From NCBI GenBank assembly GCA_039182965.1, contig JBCDBW010000002.1, positions 1 through 64,000 on the forward strand: a DNA stretch of 64,000 nt. The letters run 5' to 3'. The first letter of the stretch is position 1. Every line of letters begins with the position of its first letter. The position numbers were made by a program, and so were the translations under genes. The notes beneath the pieces were generated by a model, which did no database searches, had not been told where the DNA came from, and saw only the letters and a list, made by a program, of their open reading frames with translations. Positions 1 through 7,361 of the stretch are shown here, in pieces. The DNA comes from JBCDBW01 sp039182965 (GTDB lineage: Bacteria; Verrucomicrobiota; Verrucomicrobiia; Verrucomicrobiales; DEV007).

Positions 1-78
1 CTCGTACCCGATCGATACGCCGACTGGTTCTCCGCGCTCTGAGGCTACGCGCTCGGCCACAGCAATTGCACTCAGCCG
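1..78 (-). pseudogene. DEAH-box RNA helicase fragment (lacks its N-terminal part; runs off the left edge)
   Basis: Read leftwards from about base 78, one frame gives RLSAIAVAERVA followed by SERGEPVGVSIGYE. This matches the region just after helicase motif Ia in DEAH-box (HrpA/HrpB/DHX-type) helicases, where the family normally reads TQPRR(L/I)SAI.VAERVA..R and then GYQ/GYE. In an intact protein the P-loop domain and the TQPR residues would precede it. Here the upstream codons in this frame read PSKW and belong, in another frame, to the neighbouring DUF1587 gene. The match therefore begins abruptly at about base 78-81. It could be a real deletion or recombination junction, or a chimeric assembly join. 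The family match is strong for so short a stretch. The rest lies outside the window. Confidence 0.6.
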
Positions 79-1622
79 CCACTTTGACGGGCGTAGAGTT
101 CGATCTCGTAGGCGTCGTCCACGGTGTCAAACAGTCCTTTTTCATCGGCGAAGGCGGTTGCATCAAATCGAACGTGGTAGATGCCGCTGATCTTCGCTTC
201 GAAGCGTGATGGCCACACCGCGCTGCCGGCGACTGTGCCACGGGAGGAAACGAGACGGTAGCGTTGTTCGTCAGTCAGGTTGCCGGTGAAGTCCATTGAG
301 GAAAATTCGGTGGCAGGCACTTCGACTTTTTTGCGGTTGGAGGGTAACGGACCGGTGACCTCCATTCGATGGATGTCAATGCCGGGACCCTTTTCGAAGA
401 GGTAGCAGCACATGGTTTCCACGAGATTGACCGGCTGTCGCGCCCAGTCTTCGGCAATCTTTTTCACCTCGGGTGCTTCGGGATTGAAACCCTCGACGTC
501 CAGGCCACCTTCTGCGCGAACGGCTTCGATACGTTCGAGCCAGTTCCAGCCACGATCGCTGCGTTGAAAGCCAGCCTTGACCCAAGCGGCGCCGAGCTCA
601 GGATCGTCATGCCACAGGTCGATGAGTTGGCCAGCAACTCGATTGATGTGAACAGAGCGATCTTTGTCCTGGTCGCTGCTGAGGGGAGCGTTCTCGTAAT
701 GGATCACGATGGTCTCGCCGCGCTGCAACTCAACGTTGGCGACAAAGGTGGAGGGTGTTTCCGCGGTCACCATAAACTCTGCCAGCTTGGGAAGTCGATT
801 TGCGCGCTCGAAGGTGTTGCCATCGGAACGATGCGAGAGCAGGTGGACTTTGGGCTTATGGCCTTCGATCGGACGGTAGTAGGAGAGGTCGATTTTGACT
901 CGGTAGATCCCGGCGACTTTAGCCTCGAAGCGGTTGGGCCATACCGATCCGCGGGCCAGCGGTGTGCTGGAGGAGACCATCCGCAGCACACTGTCGACCT
1001 CATGCCCGGTGGTGAAATTCAAGGTGAAGTCTCCTGGTTCGAAGTTGGTGGTTGTTTTCGGGATGCGGCGTTGCCCGGTGGCTGGAGGCAGGACCCGATC
1101 GGCTGCGACGGTGGCGATCTCAAGATATTGCGCCATCAACGGCGGCGAGAGGACCAGATCATCACCATGGTTGTCGAAGCCGTGAGGAGCGTGATCCTTT
1201 GGAAACCCGGAGGGCACGGAGAAGGAAATATTAAGCAGGTCGCTGACCGCATTTTCGTATTCCTCCTTGCTGAGGCGGCGGATCACGGTGCCGCCTGGTC
1301 TGTCGTTTTCGAGCAGCCGATCGCCAAGCCATGTGACCATCTCGCGGACTTCCTTTTTGCTGGGCTGCTTCTTTTTCTCCGGAGGCATGTCGCCGCCTTC
1401 GATCATGTCCAAGGCCTTGCCCCATCGCACCGTGGAATGAGGGTCGTTCCAGTCGATCTCTAGGAAGTCCAGGTTGATGCCGCCTTTTTCAGAGAGTTCA
1501 TCGTGACAATCGAGGCAATAATTCACGAGGAAGGCATCGACGTGATCGGGAAGTTCGCTCACCTTGGCGGGGGAGGTGGCGACGCAGTATAATAATGTGA
1601 GAAGACAGAAAAAACCTTTCAT
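72..1622 (-). pseudogene. Truncated PSCyt1/DUF1587 (DUF1592-family) secreted cytochrome-like protein
   Basis: The 516-residue product starts with a signal peptide (MKGFFCLLTLLYCVATSPA). A PSCyt1 segment follows with the c-type haem motif CLDCH near residue 36 and the EGGDMPPEKKKQP stretch, then DUF1587 (RRLSKEEYENAVSDLL, about 113-180). Residues of roughly 200-320 and 425-516 form two related beta-type modules; compare WPNRFEAKVAGIYRV with WPSRFEAKISGIYHV. Intact relatives are about 800-900 residues and continue into DUF1595, DUF1592, DUF1588 and DUF1585. All of these are missing. The frame stops at YARQSGG inside the second module, exactly where helicase-like coding begins in another frame. 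It lies 29 bases downstream of the DUF1552 gene, the usual partner. I read it as a broken gene or a chimeric junction. Confidence 0.75.
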
Positions 1623-1651
1623 CCGGTGGGGTGCTGGGTCGAGCCGGCAAC

Positions 1652-2905
1652 CTACATCAAGTAGTCATTCATATTCCGCGACGCCTTAACGAACTGATCC
1701 TGCTCCACTCCCATTGATTCCATAATGGTGAGGAAAAGATCGCCGAGCAGTGGAGTGGTGCTGGTCTCGTTCTCGCGGTCGATCGCATGATGCGCTCCGT
1801 GTCGGTAGCCGCCACCTGCGACGAGAATAGGCAGATTGTGGTTGTTGTGAGTGTTGGCATTGCCCATGCCGGACCCGTAGAGAACCGCGGTCGTATCAAG
1901 CAGAGGGCGATCCTCGGCGTCTTTCTTGTCACTGAGGCGACGGAGGAATTGGCCGAAGGCTTCCACGTGAGCCTTCCCGACGCGGTTGAAATCTCCGATC
2001 TTGGCGGGATCGTTCCCGTGGTGAGAAAGCCCGTGATAACCGGCGCTGAGTTTTTCGCCGTCGAGGGTGAAGACCTGGCCGGCTCCGGGCACCATCAAAG
2101 AGATAACGCGGGTGGAATCGGTCTCTAGTGCCAAGGCTATGAGGTCATACATGATCGCCTCGCACTCGATGGACAGGTCCGGCGCGACTGGATCGTAGTC
2201 CGGGATTTTAAAGTTCACCTCAGGAGTCGGCACCTCGAGCCATTGGCGCTGTTTCTGCACCTTTTCTTCGACGGCGCGGACCGAGCTGAAGTATTCGTCC
2301 AGCTTTTCTGCGTCGCGGGCGCTGACCTGCTTTTTGAGGGCCCGCGCCTCGTCGAGGATGAGGTCGAGCGCGCTGCCATTGCTTTCGAGGATGTAATCCA
2401 TGCGTGCCTTGTCGGAGTCAGAGCTGAACAGTTTACCGTAAAGGACGCTGGGACGTCCAATCGCGGGCAAGGCGATCCCTTCCTTAGTGAAGCTCATCTG
2501 TCCGTTCCCGGGAGAGCCGCAAGTCACTTGGAGCGAGGCAAAGCGCGAGTGACCGCCGATCTGACGGGCCACGATTTGGTCCATCGAAACTCCGAGACCG
2601 CCCTTCCCAGTCAGAAAATTACTCCAATTCTTGTGACCGTGGGGGGCGCGATGGTCGAGACCGGAGAAAAGTGAAAATTCCGGACGCAGATCCTGCAACG
2701 GTGCCAGCACGGGCGACATCTCGTAATCCGTGCCCGTTTGCTTGGGAAACCAGCTCGGCGTGTGGAAGCCGAGGTACGTACCGACGGTGACCAGGCGCTT
2801 GACTTGGGGAGTGGCCGACGTGGCCGCCTGAAGCGGCCGGGAGGATTCCAGTAGCGGCAGCGACAAGGCCAAGGAAGACGAACGGAGAAATCGACGACGA
2901 TTCAT
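1652..2905 (-). CDS. DUF1552 protein, Tat-exported
   Basis: The product has 417 residues. The N-terminus MNRRRFLRSSSLALSLPLL is a twin-arginine signal, so it is probably exported folded. The body has the DUF1552 pattern: TYLGFHTPSWFPKQ near residue 43, an FSLFSGLDHR stretch, GKGGLGVSMDQIVA, and a C-terminal TTAVLYGSGMGNANTHNNHNLP region. DUF1552 is distantly related to DUF1501 and the alkaline-phosphatase superfamily; its function is unknown. These proteins are typically encoded beside PSCyt1/DUF1592 cytochromes, as here, where the partner gene follows after 29 bases. A close paralogue of similar length lies at 58628-59932 and a more distant one at 44580-45905. Start and length are normal. 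The partner is truncated, so this cassette may no longer work. Confidence 0.85.
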   Translation of the reverse strand: MNRRRFLRSSSLALSLPLLESSRPLQAATSATPQVKRLVTVGTYLGFHTPSWFPKQTGTDYEMSPVLAPLQDLRPEFSLFSGLDHRAPHGHKNWSNFLTGKGGLGVSMDQIVARQIGGHSRFASLQVTCGSPGNGQMSFTKEGIALPAIGRPSVLYGKLFSSDSDKARMDYILESNGSALDLILDEARALKKQVSARDAEKLDEYFSSVRAVEEKVQKQRQWLEVPTPEVNFKIPDYDPVAPDLSIECEAIMYDLIALALETDSTRVISLMVPGAGQVFTLDGEKLSAGYHGLSHHGNDPAKIGDFNRVGKAHVEAFGQFLRRLSDKKDAEDRPLLDTTAVLYGSGMGNANTHNNHNLPILVAGGGYRHGAHHAIDRENETSTTPLLGDLFLTIMESMGVEQDQFVKASRNMNDYLM

Positions 2906-3155
2906 AGCAGCATGGATTACAAGGCAAATGACCTCTACCCAGGCGATAACGCATTACCGGCCCCTCTTCTTTCCGAATAAGACCGCCTGAGATGGCTCAA
3001 AGTGGAGTGATTTCTCGTTTTCAATAACAACGCTTGTGACATCGGTCTTCTTTGCAAGGTGTTCGTCCACTAGGCAAGACCGTTGTCCGCGCTGTGGCGA
3101 AGACTGAGCAGGAAAGGCAGAGACGAGATTGAGGAGGTGAAGGTTGATCTGCCGC
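2906..3155. other. Intergenic region upstream of the DUF1552 gene
   Basis: About 250 bases separate the start of the DUF1552 gene from the end of the hydrolase gene upstream on the same strand. I see no convincing ORF, tRNA or terminator hairpin. It presumably carries the promoter for the DUF1552/PSCyt cassette, but no clear -35/-10 pair could be chosen by eye. Confidence 0.4.
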
Positions 3156-5411
3156 TCAGTCGGGGAGTCTCTTCACAATTTTATCTTTTCTCCGCTCGTC
3201 CTTGCCCAAACGAATGACCAGGGCATCTTTCACATTCTCCACCCATGCGGAGACAATGATGCGACGCCCGCCGGCAATAAAATCCGAGCCATCTGTGTTG
3301 CCGGTGAGTCGCTGATATTCACGGTCGAGATGGATTGTTGCGACTGAGCCGTCCATCTTCAAGCCCGTTCGCAGCTCCTGTGGCACCACTTCCGGGTCGC
3401 TGCCGCCATAACCCCAAGGAAAGTGGTCTTGCTGGTAGGCGTCGGCGGACGGACTGTATTGGTCTGCCCACGTGATGGCCGCGTCGTATTCGCCAGTGCG
3501 GCCGTTGTAGAAATCGATTCGGATTCCGCTGAAGGCGTTTCTCATCCGAACGCCTTTGCTTTTTAAGTTGGACTCTCGTTCGATGGTGAAGTGAATCCGA
3601 GGCCGCTCATTCCGGAATTCGACGCCTGTGAGGCCGCGTTTGACGAAGGGAGGGTCGGGTTCTTGACGATAAGGCGCAGGAGCTGAACCTGCGGAACCGG
3701 CGAGGGAGTGGATACCGGCGAACAAGGTCCAGTTTCGATGATCGAAAAATCCCCAAGAAGGATCGACTTTTCCAGACTGGTTGCGGGCGGTCCATTGCCA
3801 TGTCTTGAGATATGAGGCATCGGCAGGCTCTGTTCGATGGAGGTGTTTGTCGGGAACGGGAACGCCATTTTGGTCAAGTCGTTCCATTCTTAGCAGAGCC
3901 ACCGAGCAGGGGGGCATTTCAATATCGGCGAAGGTGTAGTGTTCGCAATACTCTCGACCGTGGATGATTTTGGGATAGCCCTTCACCAAGTATCGGGCGA
4001 AGCCGTAGTCCTGGGAACGCCGTGGTGAACTCATTGCATCTCCCGGGTCGTGGGCGGACAAAAGGTAGAGACTGACTTTGGCCTTCTTCCAGGTATCGCT
4101 GGCATTCGCAAAGGTGAAATTAATTGTGTGTGTTCCTTCGCCTGACTCGTCCCGCCAGAGCATGGCGTCCTGTCTGCTGCCGTGGGCGCGGGAGGAAAGC
4201 ACATGGAGGTCTTTTGGTTTGGAACCGGTAAGTTGGGTGCGACTCTGAGGCATATCCTGGTAAAAGCGGAAAGCGTGGAAAGCGGGGTGCAATTGCCGCC
4301 CGCTTTGCTCCTCAAAGTATCGATTGTAGATGAAGTTGACGTAGGCCACGTCCGGCGACTTAAGAAGGCGCTCGAGGTTGTTGAGTAGGCTGACCGTTCC
4401 ACGGAGTGTCCCGTTGTATTCCTTCCGATAGTCGTGGGCCCCGAATTCGTTGCACATGAGGGGCACGACCTGCCATGGTTCGGCTTTGGCAAAAAGCTCA
4501 CGACTCGGCTCGACGATCGTTTTGAAAAAGCGGTTTTGACCCGGGATATTCCAGCGGGCATGAGAACCGATGTAGTCGGGTATGTAGTCTTGAGAGTGTA
4601 GGTTGATGAGATCGAAGAGCGTTTTGAAATAGACCGTGATCGCATTCGCATTCGTATGAGGTTGGGCAGCGGCGACGAGGAAAGCATCACGCGAGCCGTA
4701 GTGAGCGATCATTTCGTCGAGTGTCTTCTGATACCAGCGGAAGAAGAGTCGGGCTTGGATCATATCGCCCTCAGCTTTTTTTTTGCCGGTGATGATCAGG
4801 TCCCTAAACGTTGGTAAATCACCCATGAACGCGATGCCATCGAGACAACCTTCCTCGAGGCCCATCGTTTCGATGCTGGCGTCGTTGTTTGATTCATGGC
4901 CGATACCAAAGACGAAGGGAAAGCCCAGTCGACCGGTTCGGTCGATATCCGTTCGAAGGTGTTGATGGTAGAGACTCGAATCGCGGCTGTATTTCTGCCA
5001 GTTCCACTGGTTGGCAATTCGGGGGCCAAGAAGGTAAGCATTCAAATCCGGGTGTTCAACAGGGCCCTGGAGATTCGCCCCACCCAGAGTGTTCTGCCGG
5101 CTTGCTTCGATGAGCAGTTGACTGACGCGAGGACTAGCTTCGTAGATGGGGTCTCCGTTTTCGTCCCAGTCCACCCAGGTGTTTCGGAGGCGCTTGTCGT
5201 TGTTGCGAACATGACGGGCGCGCAGCAGTTTGAACACGTTCTCGTAGGTTTCATTTGAGCGCTCCACATAGGAAAGCCCGATCTGAGATTTTTGAAGAGG
5301 AAAAGGGGCAATGCGAGTGTAGTCGGCAGATAGCTCAATGGGGGTTGCGGCGATTGACGTGATCCCGAGCGCGGTAAAAAGTAAGAGGAGAGCTAATGGT
5401 TGATGCGACAT
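3156..5411 (-). CDS. Secreted TIM-barrel glycoside hydrolase-like protein
   Basis: The start at 5411 is preferred because it places a normal signal peptide at the N-terminus (MSHQPLALLLLFTALGITSIAA); an upstream TTG would add 16 unlikely residues. The product is about 751 residues. The first two-thirds looks like a clan GH-A beta/alpha barrel. FPFVFGIGHESNND is a plausible strand end, VVPLMCNEFGAHDY carries a candidate catalytic Glu, and YVNFIYNRYFEE a barrel strand near the C-terminal side. The last 200 or so residues (from about RNAFSGIRIDFYNG) look like a beta-rich accessory domain. I cannot assign a GH family. The location beside the DUF1552/PSCyt pair and the general gene content suggest polysaccharide breakdown outside the cytoplasm. 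It is clearly coding along its whole length, with no frame disruption. Confidence 0.6.
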   Translation of the reverse strand: MSHQPLALLLLFTALGITSIAATPIELSADYTRIAPFPLQKSQIGLSYVERSNETYENVFKLLRARHVRNNDKRLRNTWVDWDENGDPIYEASPRVSQLLIEASRQNTLGGANLQGPVEHPDLNAYLLGPRIANQWNWQKYSRDSSLYHQHLRTDIDRTGRLGFPFVFGIGHESNNDASIETMGLEEGCLDGIAFMGDLPTFRDLIITGKKKAEGDMIQARLFFRWYQKTLDEMIAHYGSRDAFLVAAAQPHTNANAITVYFKTLFDLINLHSQDYIPDYIGSHARWNIPGQNRFFKTIVEPSRELFAKAEPWQVVPLMCNEFGAHDYRKEYNGTLRGTVSLLNNLERLLKSPDVAYVNFIYNRYFEEQSGRQLHPAFHAFRFYQDMPQSRTQLTGSKPKDLHVLSSRAHGSRQDAMLWRDESGEGTHTINFTFANASDTWKKAKVSLYLLSAHDPGDAMSSPRRSQDYGFARYLVKGYPKIIHGREYCEHYTFADIEMPPCSVALLRMERLDQNGVPVPDKHLHRTEPADASYLKTWQWTARNQSGKVDPSWGFFDHRNWTLFAGIHSLAGSAGSAPAPYRQEPDPPFVKRGLTGVEFRNERPRIHFTIERESNLKSKGVRMRNAFSGIRIDFYNGRTGEYDAAITWADQYSPSADAYQQDHFPWGYGGSDPEVVPQELRTGLKMDGSVATIHLDREYQRLTGNTDGSDFIAGGRRIIVSAWVENVKDALVIRLGKDERRKDKIVKRLPD

Positions 5412-5745
5412 GATTGGCCTTGCGTTTTCGGCGTGAGATTTTGATATTCTTCCTGCCATTGCTTGTGTCTATCCAGGACAGTGCGAAGAGAGTGGTTGTT
5501 ATCAATAGCACCATTTGGTTTACGAGAATGAGATTTCTTGGAAAAGGCTCGGAACAGGAAGAAGGTGCCCTGATCGTGAGATATTATTTGAAGTGCTGTT
5601 GTGCTATCCTGATTGGACGATTCGGAACGAGTGTCCTGGTTCGCTGCATGTGTTTTCCAAGGATGAAATTTCGGTTGCCGCAAGCTGAGACTTCGGAGAG
5701 GTGGCGCTGTATCGGTCGGCACCAACAGATCTTTCAATCCAAGGT
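5412..5745. other. Divergent intergenic region
   Basis: This stretch of about 330 bases separates the minus-strand hydrolase from the plus-strand amine-oxidase-like gene and should carry both promoters. It is visibly more AT-rich than its flanks. One open frame crosses it (5414-5767), but it has a non-ATG start and no recognisable protein features, so I do not call a gene. No hairpin or operator was convincing. Confidence 0.4.
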
Positions 5746-6984
5746 ATGGTCAGCCAACCAGAAGTAGTTATTATTGGAGCGGGGCTTGCGGGACTCAGCT
5801 GTGCGGTTCGGCTCCATGAGGCGGGGAGAAGGATCCTCATTGTGGAGGCATCAGATGGCATTGGGGGGCGCGTAAGGACTGACAAGCTTGACGGCTTTCT
5901 CCTCGATCGTGGATTTCAGGTGTATCTCGATGCCTATCCCGAGGCGGGAATTTTTCTCGATCATGACGAACTTGACCTTCGTCCGTTCCGGCCGGGCGCC
6001 CTGGTATGGAAGCGGGGAAAACTGCGTCCTATCATGGATGTATTCCGGTGTCCGTCGAAGCTTATCTCCTCGGCTGTTCAGCCAATTGGGACTCTATTTG
6101 ACAAGCTCCTGGTGGCAAAGCTTCGCGGTTATCTTCTTCGAAAGACAGTCGAAGAAATCTGGGCCACTCCCGATCGGAAGACGAGTGATTATCTTCTTCA
6201 GTTTGGATTCTCTGATCGCATGATTAATGATTTTTTTCGCGGTTTTTACGGCGGCATCTTTCTTGAGGACGAGCTAGTCACCTCGAGTCGCATTTTCGAA
6301 TTCACCTTCAAAATGTTTTCGCTAGGTTCGGCGACTCTCCCGGCAAGAGGGATGCAGGCCATCCCTGATCAGCTGGCCAAGCGACTTCCTGTGGAGTCGA
6401 TCCGCTTGGACACTTCTGTTACCGCTGTTTCCAAAGGGCGGGTTGAGACAGAGGGGGGTGCGATTTCCTGTGAATGTATTGTTGTTGCAACTGATGGTGA
6501 AACCGCTGCGAAATGGATTTCCGGGGTCTCTCAGTCGCGTTGGAACAGCACGAGTTGCCTTTACTTTGCCGCTCCACAAGCCCCTTGGAAGTCGCCCCTT
6601 ATCGCGCTCAAGGGCGATCGGCCAGGGAAGATCAACAGTGTTTCGGTTCCTTCGGTGATCGCACCCGAATATGCGGAAGGTGAGGAGGCACTTGTTTCCG
6701 TGTCGGTTCTCGGGGACCACGGTGGCCATGAGACTTTGGCCGCAGAGGTTCAAGAGGAGCTTGAGGGGTGGTTTGGAAAGGAGGCGCAAGCGTGGAGGTT
6801 TCTCCGATGCGAGCATATCAGAAAGGCCCTTCCAAATGGCCCCCCCGGTAATCAAGCCACGCCTCCGCGATACGGTTCGATCTTTTGTTGTGGGGATTCG
6901 ACCACGACCGGTTCCATCGAGGGAGCGATCCTGTCTGGGGTTCGGACGGCGAACCAAATTCTCGGCGACGATGAGAGAACCTGA
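5746..6984 (+). CDS. FAD-dependent amine oxidase / desaturase-like oxidoreductase
   Basis: The product has about 412 residues from the ATG at 5746. The N-terminus is a Rossmann FAD-binding site, VVIIGAGLAGLSCAVRL, ending in the acidic ADP-ribose residue of LIVEASDGIGGRVRTD, the double-Gly pattern of amine oxidases, phytoene desaturases and protoporphyrinogen oxidases. RGFQVYLDAYPEA follows. The C-terminal FCCGDSTTTGSIEGAILSGV is the second FAD-contact motif. A GTG at 5701 would add 15 residues but gives no better ribosome site. The substrate cannot be named; carotenoid- or amine-type oxidation are both possible. The protein lacks a signal peptide. The following DUF3253 gene overlaps its end by 14 bases, suggesting co-translation. 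Confidence 0.75.
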   Translation: MVSQPEVVIIGAGLAGLSCAVRLHEAGRRILIVEASDGIGGRVRTDKLDGFLLDRGFQVYLDAYPEAGIFLDHDELDLRPFRPGALVWKRGKLRPIMDVFRCPSKLISSAVQPIGTLFDKLLVAKLRGYLLRKTVEEIWATPDRKTSDYLLQFGFSDRMINDFFRGFYGGIFLEDELVTSSRIFEFTFKMFSLGSATLPARGMQAIPDQLAKRLPVESIRLDTSVTAVSKGRVETEGGAISCECIVVATDGETAAKWISGVSQSRWNSTSCLYFAAPQAPWKSPLIALKGDRPGKINSVSVPSVIAPEYAEGEEALVSVSVLGDHGGHETLAAEVQEELEGWFGKEAQAWRFLRCEHIRKALPNGPPGNQATPPRYGSIFCCGDSTTTGSIEGAILSGVRTANQILGDDERT

Positions 6985-7222
6985 CAATGCTCTCGTGAAC
7001 GCCATTCGTGTCCTTCTCGCGAAGCGCGGCGCGGGAAAAACGATTTGTCCGAGCGAAGCCGCGCGAGTCGCTTACCCGCAGGACTGGCGGCATCATTTGG
7101 AAGCGACTCGCCAAGCGGCGCTAGCGCTGAGGGATAGGGGCGAGATTGACATCTGCCAGGGGGGGAAACCGGTCAAGAGAAACTGTTTTTCCGGCCCCAT
7201 CCGACTTCGGAAGACCAATTGA
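6971..7222 (+). CDS. Small DUF3253 family protein
   Basis: The 83-residue product starts MREPDNALVNAIRVLLAKRG and contains CPSEAARV and WRHHLEATRQAALAL, typical of the DUF3253 family of short bacterial proteins, which resembles a winged-helix fold. The C-terminus has GEIDICQGGKPV and ends in a basic tail. The function is unknown. The ATG at 6971 lies inside the last codons of the FAD oxidoreductase gene, so translation is probably coupled. A longer reading upstream in this frame would run antiparallel in character to the oxidoreductase code and is rejected. A hairpin with a short T-run follows at 7312. Confidence 0.7.
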   Translation: MREPDNALVNAIRVLLAKRGAGKTICPSEAARVAYPQDWRHHLEATRQAALALRDRGEIDICQGGKPVKRNCFSGPIRLRKTN

Positions 7223-7311
7223 CGATGCGATACAGTGGCGCGTTCCCGGCATTTCTTCATCGGTGAGATGCAGGCGGGCGTGGAAGTTGAATTGATTGGG
7301 CATCTTGCAGG

Positions 7312-7330
7312 ATTGCCGTGCGGCAATTTT
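7312..7330 (+). terminator. Candidate intrinsic terminator
   Basis: A perfect hairpin, ATTGCC-GTGC-GGCAAT, is followed directly by TTTT. It lies 90 bases past the DUF3253 stop and just before the end of the convergent acnB gene, so it would end the plus-strand transcript. The T-run is short, and energy was not computed. Confidence 0.45.
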
Positions 7331-7361
7331 GAAGACACGAGAAGCCGTAAGATGCAGATTA

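Noticed and set aside
369..1463. Long open frame (364 codons) on the plus strand
   Set aside because: It lies wholly antisense to the PSCyt1/DUF1587 gene, which has clear family motifs. The translation shows no domain and arises from codon bias of the real gene.
5414..5767. 117-codon frame in the divergent spacer
   Set aside because: TTG start, Arg/Phe/Cys-rich random-looking translation, and it crosses into the amine-oxidase-like gene.
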